A DNA stretch of 64,000 bases from Candidatus Gastranaerophilales bacterium (GCA_944324165.1 CALUVG010000003.1:55914-119913); one strand, 5' to 3'; positions 18,735-25,939 are shown, counted from the stretch's first letter. Notes: generated by a model from the letters alone, not told the origin. A program made the numbers and translations.

Positions 18735-19487
18735 ATGATAAAGAGAAAATCAAGAGACGAAATTAAACATATGCGACATGCAGGTCATATAGTTGCACTG
18801 GTGCATCAAAAAATGAAAGAAGTTATAGAACCGGGGATAAGCACAAAAGAACTGGATAGTATTGCATATAACATTATAAAAAAAGAGCGTGCAATACCTA
18901 CATTTTTAGGATATCGCGGATTTCCGGGAAGTATATGTGCGTCAATCAATGAACAGGTCGTACATGGTATCCCTAACGAGAATATAAAAGTTAAAGAGGG
19001 GGATATTATAAGTATTGATGTAGGTGCAACATACGGCGGTCTGGTCGGAGATGGTGCATGGACATATCCGGTTGGTAAAGTATCAGACGAAGTGCAGCGT
19101 CTTTTGAATGCAACTGAAGAGGCTTTGTTTGCAGGTATATCACAAATGCGCGCGGGAAATGTGCTTGATGATATATCAGGGGCAATTGAAGGTGTTGCAA
19201 ATCGTGAAAAACTTGGTATTGTTCGTCAGTATGGCGGTCACGGTGTGGGACATAATATGCATGAAGATCCTTTTTTGTTTAATTATCAAGTAGGGGATCA
19301 GACTTTAATAAAACAGGGTTATGTTATTGCAATTGAACCAATGCTTAACCTTGGATGCGATGAGGTTGAAGTTGCAGATGATGAATGGACAGTAAGCACA
19401 TTGGATAAAAAGCCTTCTGCGCACTTTGAACATACAGTTCTGGCAACTGAAGATGAACCGCTTATTATAACGCAGTTAATGCAGTAA
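18735..19487 (+). CDS. map: Methionine aminopeptidase, type I
   Basis: A 250-residue enzyme that removes the initiator Met from new proteins. Metal ligands are visible in SIDVGATYGGLVGDGAW (two Asp), YGGHGVGHNMHEDP (His), AIEPMLN (Glu) and FEHTVLAT (Glu). Type I length with no N-terminal extension. An AAGAGAGGC site precedes the ATG. Co-directional with adk upstream and the SMR transporter 10 bases downstream. Confidence 0.97.
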   Translation: MIKRKSRDEIKHMRHAGHIVALVHQKMKEVIEPGISTKELDSIAYNIIKKERAIPTFLGYRGFPGSICASINEQVVHGIPNENIKVKEGDIISIDVGATYGGLVGDGAWTYPVGKVSDEVQRLLNATEEALFAGISQMRAGNVLDDISGAIEGVANREKLGIVRQYGGHGVGHNMHEDPFLFNYQVGDQTLIKQGYVIAIEPMLNLGCDEVEVADDEWTVSTLDKKPSAHFEHTVLATEDEPLIITQLMQ

Positions 19488-19497
19488 TGAGGAACTT

Positions 19498-19815
19498 ATG
19501 GGTTGGATTTGTTTAATTGCGGCAATACTTTTAGAAGTTTTTGGCACTACAATGATGAAAATATCAAATGGATTGACGCAGTTAATGCCGACAATAACAA
19601 TGTTTGTCTGTTACCTGTTATGTTTCGGGTTTCTGGCTGTCGCGTTGAAAACAATTCCTATGAGTGTAGCCTATGCTATATGGAGTGCCATTGGAGTTAT
19701 TGCTATTTCGACAATTGGAATACTGTTTTTTCATGAAGACCTAAACTGGATAAAAGTTGTTTCTACATTATTGATAATCATTGGTGTTGTCGGGTTAAAA
19801 CTCAGTTCAACATAA
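19498..19815 (+). CDS. Small multidrug resistance (SMR) family transporter
   Basis: A 105-residue protein with four membrane helices. Glu13 in ILLEVFGTTMMKISNG is the essential charged residue of the EmrE/SugE family, and AYAIWSAIGV plus the final GVVGLKLSST are family signatures. It works as a dimer in the cytoplasmic membrane, exchanging cations or guanidinium-type compounds for protons. No guanidine riboswitch is visible, as the gene follows map by 10 bases. Confidence 0.93.
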   Translation: MGWICLIAAILLEVFGTTMMKISNGLTQLMPTITMFVCYLLCFGFLAVALKTIPMSVAYAIWSAIGVIAISTIGILFFHEDLNWIKVVSTLLIIIGVVGLKLSST

Positions 19816-19900
19816 ACATTGAAAACTGAATAAAGGGTATACCCTGATTATTTCCCTGAGTGATGTTGGCGTAAGCACGATTGCGAGGGGAGGTGATAGA

Positions 19901-19963
19901 ATGGTTATTGATAAAATAGAGCTGCTACTGCTTTTGTTTATCGTAGCAACTCTTAAAAAGTAA
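19901..19963 (+). CDS. 20-residue hydrophobic peptide, type I toxin-like (copy 1)
   Basis: MVIDKIELLLLLFIVATLKK: a charged start, about 11 hydrophobic residues and a Lys-Lys end, the layout of Ibs, Fst and other type I toxins. It has a very strong ribosome site, GGGGAGGTGAT, five bases before the ATG. A TTTCCCT upstream (19851-19857) could pair with that site. The coding bases form an inverted repeat (19919-19928 with 19943-19952). No homologue can be named from sequence alone. Confidence 0.55.
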   Translation: MVIDKIELLLLLFIVATLKK

Positions 19964-19970
19964 CCAAATA

Positions 19971-20007
19971 TAGGGTATTTAAAGAGCGGTTGCAGCCGCT
20001 CGCCCTA
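19971..20007. terminator. GC-rich hairpin after toxin-like ORF 1 (repeated at 20236-20271)
   Basis: TAGGG and CCCTA enclose a GAGCGG/CCGCTC stem with a six-base loop. On the plus strand it could stabilise or end the short mRNA; on the minus strand it would be the 5' end of the antisense RNA. The same hairpin, base for base, lies in copy 2. Confidence 0.6.
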
Positions 20008-20014
20008 TATATAT

Positions 20015-20043
20015 ATTATAACAATATTTAAATAAAATTTCAA
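20015..20043 (-). promoter_or_regulatory. Antisense promoter, module copy 1
   Basis: On the minus strand TTGAAA (20038-20043) and TATAAT (20015-20020) are separated by exactly 17 bases, one mismatch from the sigma-70 consensus. It points back across the small ORF. Confidence 0.75.
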
Positions 20044-20060
20044 CCCTTACAGGAGAAAAT

Positions 20061-20099
20061 ATGAAATATTGTATAGTTAGCAAATTGAAAATTAAATAA
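20061..20099 (+). pseudogene. Truncated copy of the start of the 20325 gene
   Basis: ACAGGAG and ATGAAATATT are identical to the ribosome site and first codons of the gene at 20325, but the frame runs out after 12 codons (MKYCIVSKLKIK). It marks the end of the first duplicated unit and shows that the duplication took in the beginning of the downstream gene. Confidence 0.7.
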
Positions 20100-20272
20100 A
20101 GGGTATACCCTGATTATTTCCCTGAGTGATGTTGGCGTAAGCACGATTGCGAAGGGAGGTGATAAAGTGATAGTAAGTGAAAAAGCGCTAGCTATAATAT
20201 TACTTATTATACTAGCGCTAAAACTACTATAAACTAGGGTATTTAAAGAGCGGTTGCAGCCGCTCGCCCTAT
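20099..20272 (-). ncRNA. Inferred antisense RNA of module copy 2
   Basis: The same arrangement as in copy 1: start expected near 20272 from the promoter at 20279-20307, passing through the hairpin and all of ORF 2 to the AGGGTATACCCT palindrome at about 20099-20110. Because the two ORFs differ, each antisense RNA would match its own target best in the coding part while sharing the flanks. Confidence 0.42.
20167..20232 (+). CDS. 21-residue hydrophobic peptide, type I toxin-like (copy 2)
   Basis: GTG start, read as MIVSEKALAIILLIILALKLL. The strong GGGAGGTGAT site lies just before it. The peptide is hydrophobic from Ala7 on and resembles Ibs-type toxins in size and composition. The coding bases form a 15-pair inverted repeat with one bulge (20184-20199 with 20205-20219). 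Its sequence differs greatly from copy 1 although both flanks are conserved. Confidence 0.55.
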   Translation: MIVSEKALAIILLIILALKLL

Positions 20273-20278
20273 ATATAT

Positions 20279-20307
20279 ATTATAACAATATTTAAATAAA
20301 ATTTCAA
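20279..20307 (-). promoter_or_regulatory. Antisense promoter, module copy 2
   Basis: TTGAAA (20302-20307) and TATAAT (20279-20284) on the minus strand with a 17-base spacer, identical to the copy 1 promoter. It lies directly upstream of the ribosome site of the 20325 gene and points away from it. Confidence 0.75.
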
Positions 20308-20324
20308 CCCTTACAGGAGAAAAT

Positions 20325-20954
20325 ATGAAATATTATGTAGGATTATCTTTAGCATCAGGATCAAGTATGGATTCAGGACTTGCTATATTGGATGAAAACA
20401 ATACTTTAATACTTGTTGACAAGCTTTACAAAGTCAATGATATAATACATTTTTTTGACAATTATTCATCGCTTAATTATTCAAAACTTTGTATTTCGCT
20501 TGCATGTGACAAAACTATGTTGAATGGTAAATGGAGAGTGCTTGCAAAGCCTTATCAAATGGTTGCGACTAATACACTTATGCCAAATCAGGATAACTGG
20601 ACGCAAAGATATACGACCAGAGGCAGCGAATATTTTAAATCTTTAACAGAAAAAGGTGTAGAAATTGATCGTTTTGAGTTATATTTGACAAGACAGAGTA
20701 TGCATCTAAATTCCTGTTATAAAGAGCGTTCTCCGTCTGATTGCAAATTTTTGCAGCAGACATTGAGGAGCGAGTGGGGAATGGATTTGCCGGCAAATAT
20801 GATGCCAATGTCTCAGCTTGAGGCGATTGTGGGGGCATTGCTTGCTAAAGAGACCATAAGCAATCCTGATAATATAAAAGTTATATCAACGTTTAGAGAT
20901 TTGAATGTTATAGATATAATTCATCCTATAAAAAATCTTGTTAGTATAAATTAA
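20325..20954 (+). CDS. Unknown protein, possible RNase H-like fold
   Basis: A 209-residue protein with an ACAGGAG site. The start KYYVGLSLASGSSMDSGLAIL resembles the first strand-turn-strand (GxDxxxxxxGxAxL) of RNase H-like proteins such as DUF429 or resolvase-type folds, but the usual first Asp is Ser/Leu here, so activity is doubtful. The middle carries RYTTRGSEYFKSL and a Cys-containing segment; the end is helical. It sits just downstream of the duplicated toxin-like module and its 5' end was copied with it. Convergent with the XRE gene, overlapping by 4 bases. Confidence 0.7.
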   Translation: MKYYVGLSLASGSSMDSGLAILDENNTLILVDKLYKVNDIIHFFDNYSSLNYSKLCISLACDKTMLNGKWRVLAKPYQMVATNTLMPNQDNWTQRYTTRGSEYFKSLTEKGVEIDRFELYLTRQSMHLNSCYKERSPSDCKFLQQTLRSEWGMDLPANMMPMSQLEAIVGALLAKETISNPDNIKVISTFRDLNVIDIIHPIKNLVSIN

Positions 20955-21256
20955 AATATCATTTTATATATAAGTTTTACTAATTCATCATTATGCTCAA
21001 GTTTTTCGATAATCTTGTTCCTCAATTTAGAAACATCTTCATGGTGATCAACACGGAATAAGGTTTGTGGAGATATATCCAGAACTTTGAGGATTTTTTC
21101 CAGTGTTTGTATGCGTGGAAATGTTTGAGCATTCTCTATTTTTATAAGATTACGCGGCTCAATACCTATGAGTTCTGCAAACTGCTCCTGCGTAAGCTTT
21201 TTATCTTTTCGCAGTTCGCGTATGCGCTTGCCGAATAGTGTTTTTATATTGTCCAT
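20951..21256 (-). CDS. XRE-family transcriptional regulator
   Basis: A 101-residue protein. Residues 8-62 are a helix-turn-helix domain (GKRIRELRKDKKLTQEQFAE, then IEPRNLIKIENAQTFP and TLEKILKVLDISPQTLF). The C-terminal 30 residues are a charged helix, probably for dimerisation. An AAAGGAG site precedes the ATG. It is divergent from the pilin-like gene at 21387, whose promoter holds a perfect inverted repeat, making that gene its likely target along with itself. Confidence 0.9.
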   Translation of the reverse strand: MDNIKTLFGKRIRELRKDKKLTQEQFAELIGIEPRNLIKIENAQTFPRIQTLEKILKVLDISPQTLFRVDHHEDVSKLRNKIIEKLEHNDELVKLIYKMIF

Positions 21257-21324
21257 AAAAATCTCCTTTAAATATATTACAATTTTCTAGGCGTGCACGT
21301 TATGATATAAAAAATCATATTTAT

Positions 21325-21353
21325 TTGACAAAAGTGATTTTGTCATGTATCAT
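21325..21353 (+). promoter_or_regulatory. Promoter of the pilin-like gene with an overlapping operator
   Basis: TTGACA (21325-21330) and TATCAT (21348-21353) with a 17-base spacer. The inverted repeat TGACAAAA-GTGA-TTTTGTCA (21326-21345) covers the -35 box and most of the spacer, so a bound dimer would block RNA polymerase. The neighbouring divergent XRE regulator is the obvious candidate to bind it. Confidence 0.75.
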
Positions 21354-21386
21354 GCTGATGTATTACATCTTATTTATGGAGGATAT

Positions 21387-22382
21387 ATGAACAAGAAGAA
21401 TAATTTTTACAGTACCCACATCCGTTCCGAAACCGCAGTACCTAAAAATGTAAAGGACTTAACGTCTTATCATCCTGCCTTGGATTTGCTTCACGCTCGC
21501 AGAGTTTCGCCTGTAGTGCTTATGCACAAGCCGGCTCAATCTGCTCGCTACCCGGATTCGCTCACTTCGTTCGCTCCGTCCGTTCGCAAATCCGCTAGCC
21601 CCTTAGTGCCCTTCCACAAGACCGCTTTTACTCTCGCAGAAGTGCTCATCACCCTCGCCATTATCGGTATCGTGGCTGCTTTGACTATTCCTAATCTTGT
21701 AATGAAATATAAAGAAAAAGTAACCGTCACAAAGGTGCAAAAAGCATATTCAGTTTTGAACTCTGCCTACAAAATGGCTTTAGTAACAGACGGGGAATTT
21801 AGTACCTGGGGGTTTGCTAATGATAGTGAGAAAGAAGAAGATGAAGATGGAAATACCTTTTTGACAGGTGATACAACAAAAAATAGTAAAATATTTTGGG
21901 ATAAAATAACCAAAAATTTGAATGTTGTTTCAAAGTGTATGCCGGAAGAAAGCGGCTGTTACCGACCTGATGATATTTATAATTTAAATGGAGTTAGCAG
22001 ACAAGCAGAATTAAATAAATATGCCTTTATAACACTTAATAATGGTATGACGTTAGTCGGCGGATGGGTTGAAGACAGCACTTGCCAGAATAAAGATGAT
22101 ATGTGTGGTGATTTTGGTATAGATATTAATGGAATAATGAACCCGCCAAATTCAGTCGGACAGGATATATTTTATTTTGCTGTATATCCGGATAGGGTTG
22201 TACCGCGAGGAAGCTCATTAGAAACATTACTTTCCTTTGACAAATCATGTAATAGGACTAATGCCGTAGTCGGATCTTCACAGCTCGGTTATGGTTGTGC
22301 CGCCTGGGTAATTGAAAAGGGGAATTTGGATTATCTACACTGTGACGATTTAAGCTGGACAGGCAAACAAAAATGTGACTAA
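21387..22382 (+). CDS. Type IV pilin-like protein with a repeat inserted in its leader
   Basis: 331 residues from the ATG at 21387, which has TGGAGG 5 bases upstream; an upstream in-frame ATG at 21345 lies inside the promoter and is rejected. The leader is about 80 residues because repeat A (21454-21597) was inserted before the processing site. The class III-type signal HKTAFTLAEVLITLAIIGIV then starts the N-terminal helix; cleavage would fall before Phe, after Ala instead of the usual Gly. The C-terminal domain has paired Cys residues and ends DDLSWTGKQKCD. Expected to be a surface filament or secretion pseudopilin subunit. Confidence 0.88.
   Translation: MNKKNNFYSTHIRSETAVPKNVKDLTSYHPALDLLHARRVSPVVLMHKPAQSARYPDSLTSFAPSVRKSASPLVPFHKTAFTLAEVLITLAIIGIVAALTIPNLVMKYKEKVTVTKVQKAYSVLNSAYKMALVTDGEFSTWGFANDSEKEEDEDGNTFLTGDTTKNSKIFWDKITKNLNVVSKCMPEESGCYRPDDIYNLNGVSRQAELNKYAFITLNNGMTLVGGWVEDSTCQNKDDMCGDFGIDINGIMNPPNSVGQDIFYFAVYPDRVVPRGSSLETLLSFDKSCNRTNAVVGSSQLGYGCAAWVIEKGNLDYLHCDDLSWTGKQKCD
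21454..21597 (+). repeat. Dispersed repeat A, copy 2, in frame in a pilin leader
   Basis: The core 21480-21596 is 117 bases and nearly identical to the minus-strand copy at 10123-10239, read in the same frame to give the same peptide. Ends are GGATTTGC and GCAAATCC. AAGGACTTAACGTCTTAT precedes it, the GACGTTA-type flank of the other copies. Confidence 0.88.
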
Positions 22383-22433
22383 TGAGCCATTAATGGCTTT
22401 GCCACAAGTGTGTATAAGGGCGTATTGGTCTGA

Positions 22434-23048
22434 CTAAATAAACTCCGCAACTATTTTCACAACTTCATTATGAATTTCTTCAATAGATTTTGTGGCATCA
22501 AGTACTCGAATACGTTCAGGCTCCTGATTGGCAAGTTCCAGATAACCTTTACGCACGCGGTTGAAAAAATCTATACCTGCACTTTCCATACGATCCTTTT
22601 CTGTGCCAACACGTTTCATAGATGTTTCCGCATCTATATCAAAAACAAGTGTTAAATCAGGTCGTTTGCCATTGGTCGCAATCATGTTCAATCGGTCAAT
22701 CTGTTCTATATCAAGACCTCTGCCATAACCTTGATATGCAACTGAACTGTCAATATGGCGGTCGCACAAAACAATTTTACCATCCTCTACCGCCGGATTA
22801 ACAATAATATCTATATGCTGTGCTCTATCTGCCAGAAACAAAAACGATTCACATCTGTCGGAAACTTCACCGTCATAATTCAATAAGATATCTCTTATTC
22901 TCTCTCCCAATCCCCTGGCTCCGGGTTCTCTTGTTATAATCACCTCTTTATTCTTTTCTTTTAAGTAATCAGCCAACAATTCCAACTGTGTAGTCTTTCC
23001 ACAGCCGTCGGCACCCTCAAATGTTATAAAATAACCTCTTTTAACCAA
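22434..23048 (-). CDS. tmk: Thymidylate kinase
   Basis: A 204-residue enzyme making dTDP from dTMP. The P-loop is FEGADGCGKTTQ, the DR motif is DRHIDSSVAYQGYGRG, and REPGARGLGERIR is the substrate site. It lies downstream of rplA on the minus strand, beyond a terminator, so it is probably transcribed separately or by read-through. Confidence 0.96.
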   Translation of the reverse strand: MVKRGYFITFEGADGCGKTTQLELLADYLKEKNKEVIITREPGARGLGERIRDILLNYDGEVSDRCESFLFLADRAQHIDIIVNPAVEDGKIVLCDRHIDSSVAYQGYGRGLDIEQIDRLNMIATNGKRPDLTLVFDIDAETSMKRVGTEKDRMESAGIDFFNRVRKGYLELANQEPERIRVLDATKSIEEIHNEVVKIVAEFI

Positions 23049-23077
23049 AGTGAAGCTCCCTTTTTCTCCAAAATTAC

Positions 23078-23112
23078 TAAAAAAGAGGCGCGGGATAATT
23101 CCTCACGCCTCT
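23078..23112 (-). terminator. Terminator after rplA
   Basis: On the minus strand AGAGGCG and CGCCTCT form a stem, extended by AGGA/TCCC with a mismatch, followed by TTTTTT. It ends the secE-nusG-rplK-rplA transcript 15 bases after the rplA stop. Confidence 0.85.
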
Positions 23113-23126
23113 CAGAATGGTATTTA

Positions 23127-23852
23127 TTATGAAACAAGTTCTTTTACTTCCGCTGCAAATGTTTTAGGATCTAACTTCAAACCAGGTCCCATTGTTGTTG
23201 CAAGGTAAACTGATTTAACAAAAGTTCCTTTTGCAGAAGAAGGTTTAGCTCTTAATACTGCATCAGCCAGTGTCGCAAAGTTTTTAACAAGGTCTTCTTC
23301 TGAAAACTCAACTTTGCCTATAGGGCAGTGAATCATACCTTGTTTGTCTGCTCTGAATTCAACTTTACCGGCTTTAGCATCTTTAACAGCTTTTGCTACG
23401 TCCATTGTAACAGTACCTGTTTTAGGGTTTGGCATCAAGCCTTTTGGACCCAATACACGACCTAATTTACCCAGCATGCCCATACAATCAGGGGTAGCAA
23501 TTAATGTATCAAATTCAAACCAGCCGTCAGAAATTTTATCAATAATTTCTTCAGCACCTGCATAATCAGCACCGGCTTCTTTAGCTTCTGTAGCTTTAGG
23601 ACCTTTTGCGATTACGCAAACTCTTACAGTTTTACCTAAACCTGCAGGTAATACAACTGTAGAACGAATTTGCTGGTCTGCCTGTCTTACATCAATACCT
23701 AATCTCATGTGGCATTCTACTGTTTCATTGAATTTAGAAACTTCCTTAGAAATTTCTTTTAATTTTTTAATTGTATCAACAGCAGTAGCCGGTTGAGTAA
23801 ATCCTTCCAGCATTTGCTGCATTTTTTGTTGTTTTTTTGTTAATTTAGCCAT
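23127..23852 (-). CDS. rplA: 50S ribosomal protein L1
   Basis: 241 residues starting [13 protein letters not shown] at 23852, which has AAAGGAT upstream; a longer frame to 23954 overlaps rplK and lacks a start site. L1 signatures are [30 protein letters not shown] and [11 protein letters not shown]. It binds 23S rRNA at the L1 stalk and usually represses its own operon. It follows rplK by 65 bases; rplJ and rplL, normally next, are absent and a terminator follows instead. Confidence 0.97.
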   Translation of the reverse strand: MAKLTKKQQKMQQMLEGFTQPATAVDTIKKLKEISKEVSKFNETVECHMRLGIDVRQADQQIRSTVVLPAGLGKTVRVCVIAKGPKATEAKEAGADYAGAEEIIDKISDGWFEFDTLIATPDCMGMLGKLGRVLGPKGLMPNPKTGTVTMDVAKAVKDAKAGKVEFRADKQGMIHCPIGKVEFSEEDLVKNFATLADAVLRAKPSSAKGTFVKSVYLATTMGPGLKLDPKTFAAEVKELVS

Positions 23853-23917
23853 TTTGTTTATCCTTTCATGGTAGTAACGGAATTTATCTCTTTGATAAAT
23901 TATCCTTCCATACTTAA

Positions 23918-24346
23918 TTATTCTGCTTTTACTGTAACACCCATTGCTCTGCAAGAACCTTTAATCATATTCACAGCAGCTTCCAATGTTGTTGCGTTTA
24001 AGTCATTCATTTTAATTTTAGCAATTTCTTCAAGCTGAGCCTGAGTAATTTCGCCTACTTTATCTTTATTAGGCACAGCTGAACCTTTAGATAAGTTCAG
24101 TGCTTTTTTAATCAAAACAGGAGCCGGTGGTGATTTTACGATGAATGAGAAACTTCTATCTTCGTAAACATCAATAACAACCGGGATAATGTATCCTGCT
24201 TGAGATTCAGTTTTAGCATTAAATTGTTTACAAAAATCCATGATATTAACACCATGTTGACCCAATGCAGGACCAACCGGAGGTGACGGATTTGCTTTAC
24301 CGGCTTCAATTTGAAGCTTGATTTTTCCTACTACTTTTTTTGCCAT
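23918..24346 (-). CDS. rplK: 50S ribosomal protein L11
   Basis: 142 residues of standard length, beginning [20 protein letters not shown] and containing [20 protein letters not shown] and the C-terminal rRNA-binding end [12 protein letters not shown]. It forms the GTPase-associated centre with 23S rRNA. An AAAAGGAG site precedes the ATG. The 109-base gap to nusG carries two small hairpins (GTGC/GCAC and CTGC/GCAG around 24410-24445), which could be leader structures. Confidence 0.97.
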   Translation of the reverse strand: MAKKVVGKIKLQIEAGKANPSPPVGPALGQHGVNIMDFCKQFNAKTESQAGYIIPVVIDVYEDRSFSFIVKSPPAPVLIKKALNLSKGSAVPNKDKVGEITQAQLEEIAKIKMNDLNATTLEAAVNMIKGSCRAMGVTVKAE

Positions 24347-24455
24347 TTTTTTCTCCTTTTGTGGTTATAACGGGGGCGTCCCTTCCACATTACTTAGTTT
24401 AACATACTTTGTGCTTTCGCACGGGTTACTTTTCTGCTTGCGCAGATGTTTGTGA

Positions 24456-25082
24456 TTATAATTTATTTATTTGCTTGTATTCAAGTTCAACCGGAGTTTC
24501 GCGACCAAAGATTGAAACATTTGCACGGAGTTTTGATTTATCCGGATAAACTTCAATAATATCAGCGATAAAGTCAGCAAATGGACCTGAAATAATTCTA
24601 ACCTTGTCACCGGCTTTAACATCAAGTTCAATTTTTTGAGACTGAGATGATGAACGGTTGATAATCTTTTTAATTTCGCTATCGCGTGCCGGAATAGGTC
24701 TTTTGGCTGAGCCTACAAATTTGGTTACGCCTGAAGTGTGTCTTACAACATACCAGCTGTCTTCATCCATAATCATTTCAACAAGAACATAGCCCGGGAA
24801 GATTTTTTCTTCTCTTTCCTGTTTTTTACCGCCTTTCATTTGAGTGACAGTTTTTTGTGGAACTTCTATACGGAAGATTTTGTCGCCCATGTTCATATAT
24901 TCAATACGTTTTTCCAAATTAACTTTTACTTTATTTTCGTATCCAGAATATGTATGAACAATGTACCAGCGTTTTTGAGCCTTTTTAGCCTTTTTTTCTG
25001 CTTCCGCTGCTTCTGCCTGAGCTGCTTCTAAAGCTTTTTCTTCATTCAGTTGTTCTTCCATTGATTTTTCTTTTTTTGCCAT
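24456..25082 (-). CDS. nusG: Transcription termination/antitermination protein NusG
   Basis: 208 residues. A charged, Ala/Glu/Lys-rich extension of about 38 residues comes before the usual start KRWYIVHTYSGYENKVKVNL. The NGN domain continues with FPGYVLVEMIMDEDSWYVVR, and the KOW domain has GDKVRIISGPFADFIADI. It binds RNA polymerase and affects elongation, pausing and Rho termination. The N-terminal extension is longer than in E. coli and probably disordered. Confidence 0.97.
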   Translation of the reverse strand: MAKKEKSMEEQLNEEKALEAAQAEAAEAEKKAKKAQKRWYIVHTYSGYENKVKVNLEKRIEYMNMGDKIFRIEVPQKTVTQMKGGKKQEREEKIFPGYVLVEMIMDEDSWYVVRHTSGVTKFVGSAKRPIPARDSEIKKIINRSSSQSQKIELDVKAGDKVRIISGPFADFIADIIEVYPDKSKLRANVSIFGRETPVELEYKQINKL

Positions 25083-25129
25083 AAGCCACCTTTATATTTT
25101 CTAATTAATTACGGAGAATCGAAACGTAA

Positions 25130-25321
25130 TTACTTGATTAATCCAAATAAACCTTTGAAAATTAAATCCATTAAATAAACAGCAACAGTGAATACAAATA
25201 CAATTGCGATAACAAAAATTGTTTCGGTAACCACCTGGCGTTTTTCTGGCCACATGATTTTGCCCCATTCACTTCTGACGCCTCTTAAATAAGTTTGTAT
25301 AGCATTTACTGTTTCGTTCAT
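25130..25321 (-). CDS. secE: Preprotein translocase subunit SecE
   Basis: 63 residues from ATG at 25321 (MNETVNAIQTYLRGVRSEWG); a longer frame runs back through the tRNA gene and is rejected. It has the conserved amphipathic part GVRSEWGKIMWPEKRQVVTE and one membrane helix (TIFVIAIVFVFTVAVYLMD). It stabilises the SecY channel. The order tRNA-Trp, secE, nusG, rplK, rplA is the classic bacterial one. Confidence 0.96.
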   Translation of the reverse strand: MNETVNAIQTYLRGVRSEWGKIMWPEKRQVVTETIFVIAIVFVFTVAVYLMDLIFKGLFGLIK

Positions 25322-25350
25322 TTTTTTATCCTTTATATTTTTTATAAAAT

Positions 25351-25423
25351 CGCGCCCTGAAGGACTCGAACCCTCGACATCCGGTTTTGGAGACCGACGT
25401 TCTACCAACTGAACTAAGGACGC
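25351..25423 (-). tRNA. trnW: tRNA-Trp (anticodon CCA)
   Basis: 73 bases on the minus strand. The acceptor arm is GCGTCCT paired with AGGGCGC, the D arm contains AGTTGGTAGA, the anticodon loop is CTCCAAA with anticodon CCA, and the T arm is GAGGGTTCGAGTCCTTC. The 3' CCA is not encoded. It lies between rpmG and secE, the usual place for tRNA-Trp. Confidence 0.95.
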
Positions 25424-25498
25424 AAGCAGGGGAAAATCCCCGAATGCTTTATTCACTGCAGATCAAGTCAACAGAGTTGTGTTATCAGACTGCAGTGG

Positions 25499-25669
25499 TT
25501 ATTTTGTTTCCTTGTGGTTGGTGTGTTTTTTGCAAGTCGGGCAGTATTTGCTCAACTCTAATCTTTCTTTAATATTTTTTTTGTTTTTAACGGTAGTATA
25601 GTTTCTTTCTTTGCAGTCTTCACATGCTAGAACTACCATTCTGTCGTTTTTACCTTTGATTCCCATCAT
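25499..25669 (-). CDS. rpmG: 50S ribosomal protein L33
   Basis: 56 residues, [20 protein letters not shown] and then [14 protein letters not shown], with two CxxC pairs for zinc: the Cys-containing form of L33. An AAAGGA site lies five to six bases upstream. It is the first gene of the rpmG-trnW-secE-nusG-rplK-rplA unit. Either of two adjacent ATG codons could be the start. Confidence 0.95.
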   Translation of the reverse strand: MMGIKGKNDRMVVLACEDCKERNYTTVKNKKNIKERLELSKYCPTCKKHTNHKETK

Positions 25670-25832
25670 TTATTCCTTTATGTTTAATGTCATATTACAA
25701 GCCGGCTTAAGTGCTTTTTAAAAGAGAATGTGAGATGAAACACATTCTAACTTTTTCGGCTTATAGTAACATCATAGACCAAACAAAATAAAATGCAAAT
25801 AGTTTGTTAACGGTTGTTAATACTCAAAAATA

Positions 25833-25866
25833 AAGGCTCACGGGCATTACACTGCCTTTGAGCCTT
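25833..25866. terminator. Hairpin between rpmG and the coiled-coil gene
   Basis: AAGGCTCA and TGAGCCTT form a stem with an inner GGCA/TGCC; T-rich sequence follows on both strands. The genes on both sides are on the minus strand, so it probably ends transcripts from the 26548 side. Confidence 0.65.
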
Positions 25867-25915
25867 ATATTTTATTTAATCGTTTTTACATTTTGTTACA
25901 TAAGTTTATAAAATA

Positions 25916-25938
25916 AAAAAACAGCCGTTAGGCTGCTT
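25916..25938 (-). terminator. Terminator of the 25940-26548 gene
   Basis: On the minus strand CAGCC-TAAC-GGCTG is followed by seven T, directly after the stop codon. Confidence 0.82.
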
Positions 25939-25939
25939 T

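Larger units (their letters stand above)
19833..20008 (-). ncRNA. Inferred antisense RNA of module copy 1
   Basis: Inferred from the minus-strand promoter at 20015-20043. An RNA starting near 20008 would begin with the GC-rich hairpin, then be fully complementary to ORF 1, and reach the perfect palindrome AGGGTATACCCT at 19833-19844 followed by a T-rich stretch, a possible weak terminator. The end point is uncertain. Confidence 0.45.
19818..20334. repeat. Tandem duplication of a ~265-base toxin/antisense-like module
   Basis: Copy 1 spans about 19818-20070 and copy 2 about 20084-20334; matching points are 264 to 266 bases apart. Leader, ribosome site, downstream hairpin, antisense promoter and the first ten bases of the following gene are nearly identical in both. 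Only the small ORFs (19901-19963 and 20167-20232) have diverged. This region fills the 509-base gap between the SMR gene and the gene at 20325. Confidence 0.9.

Noticed and set aside
19498..19815. Guanidine riboswitch upstream of the SMR gene
   Set aside because: Only 10 bases separate it from map, leaving no room.
21345..21386. ATG at 21345 as start of the pilin-like gene
   Set aside because: It lies within the promoter and operator; the ATG at 21387 has TGGAGG.
23853..23954. Longer rplA start at 23954
   Set aside because: It overlaps the end of rplK and lacks a ribosome site; the standard L1 start MAKLTKKQQ at 23852 has AAAGGAT.
25322..25456. Longer secE frame up to 25456
   Set aside because: It passes through the tRNA-Trp gene; the family start is MNETVNAIQ at 25321.
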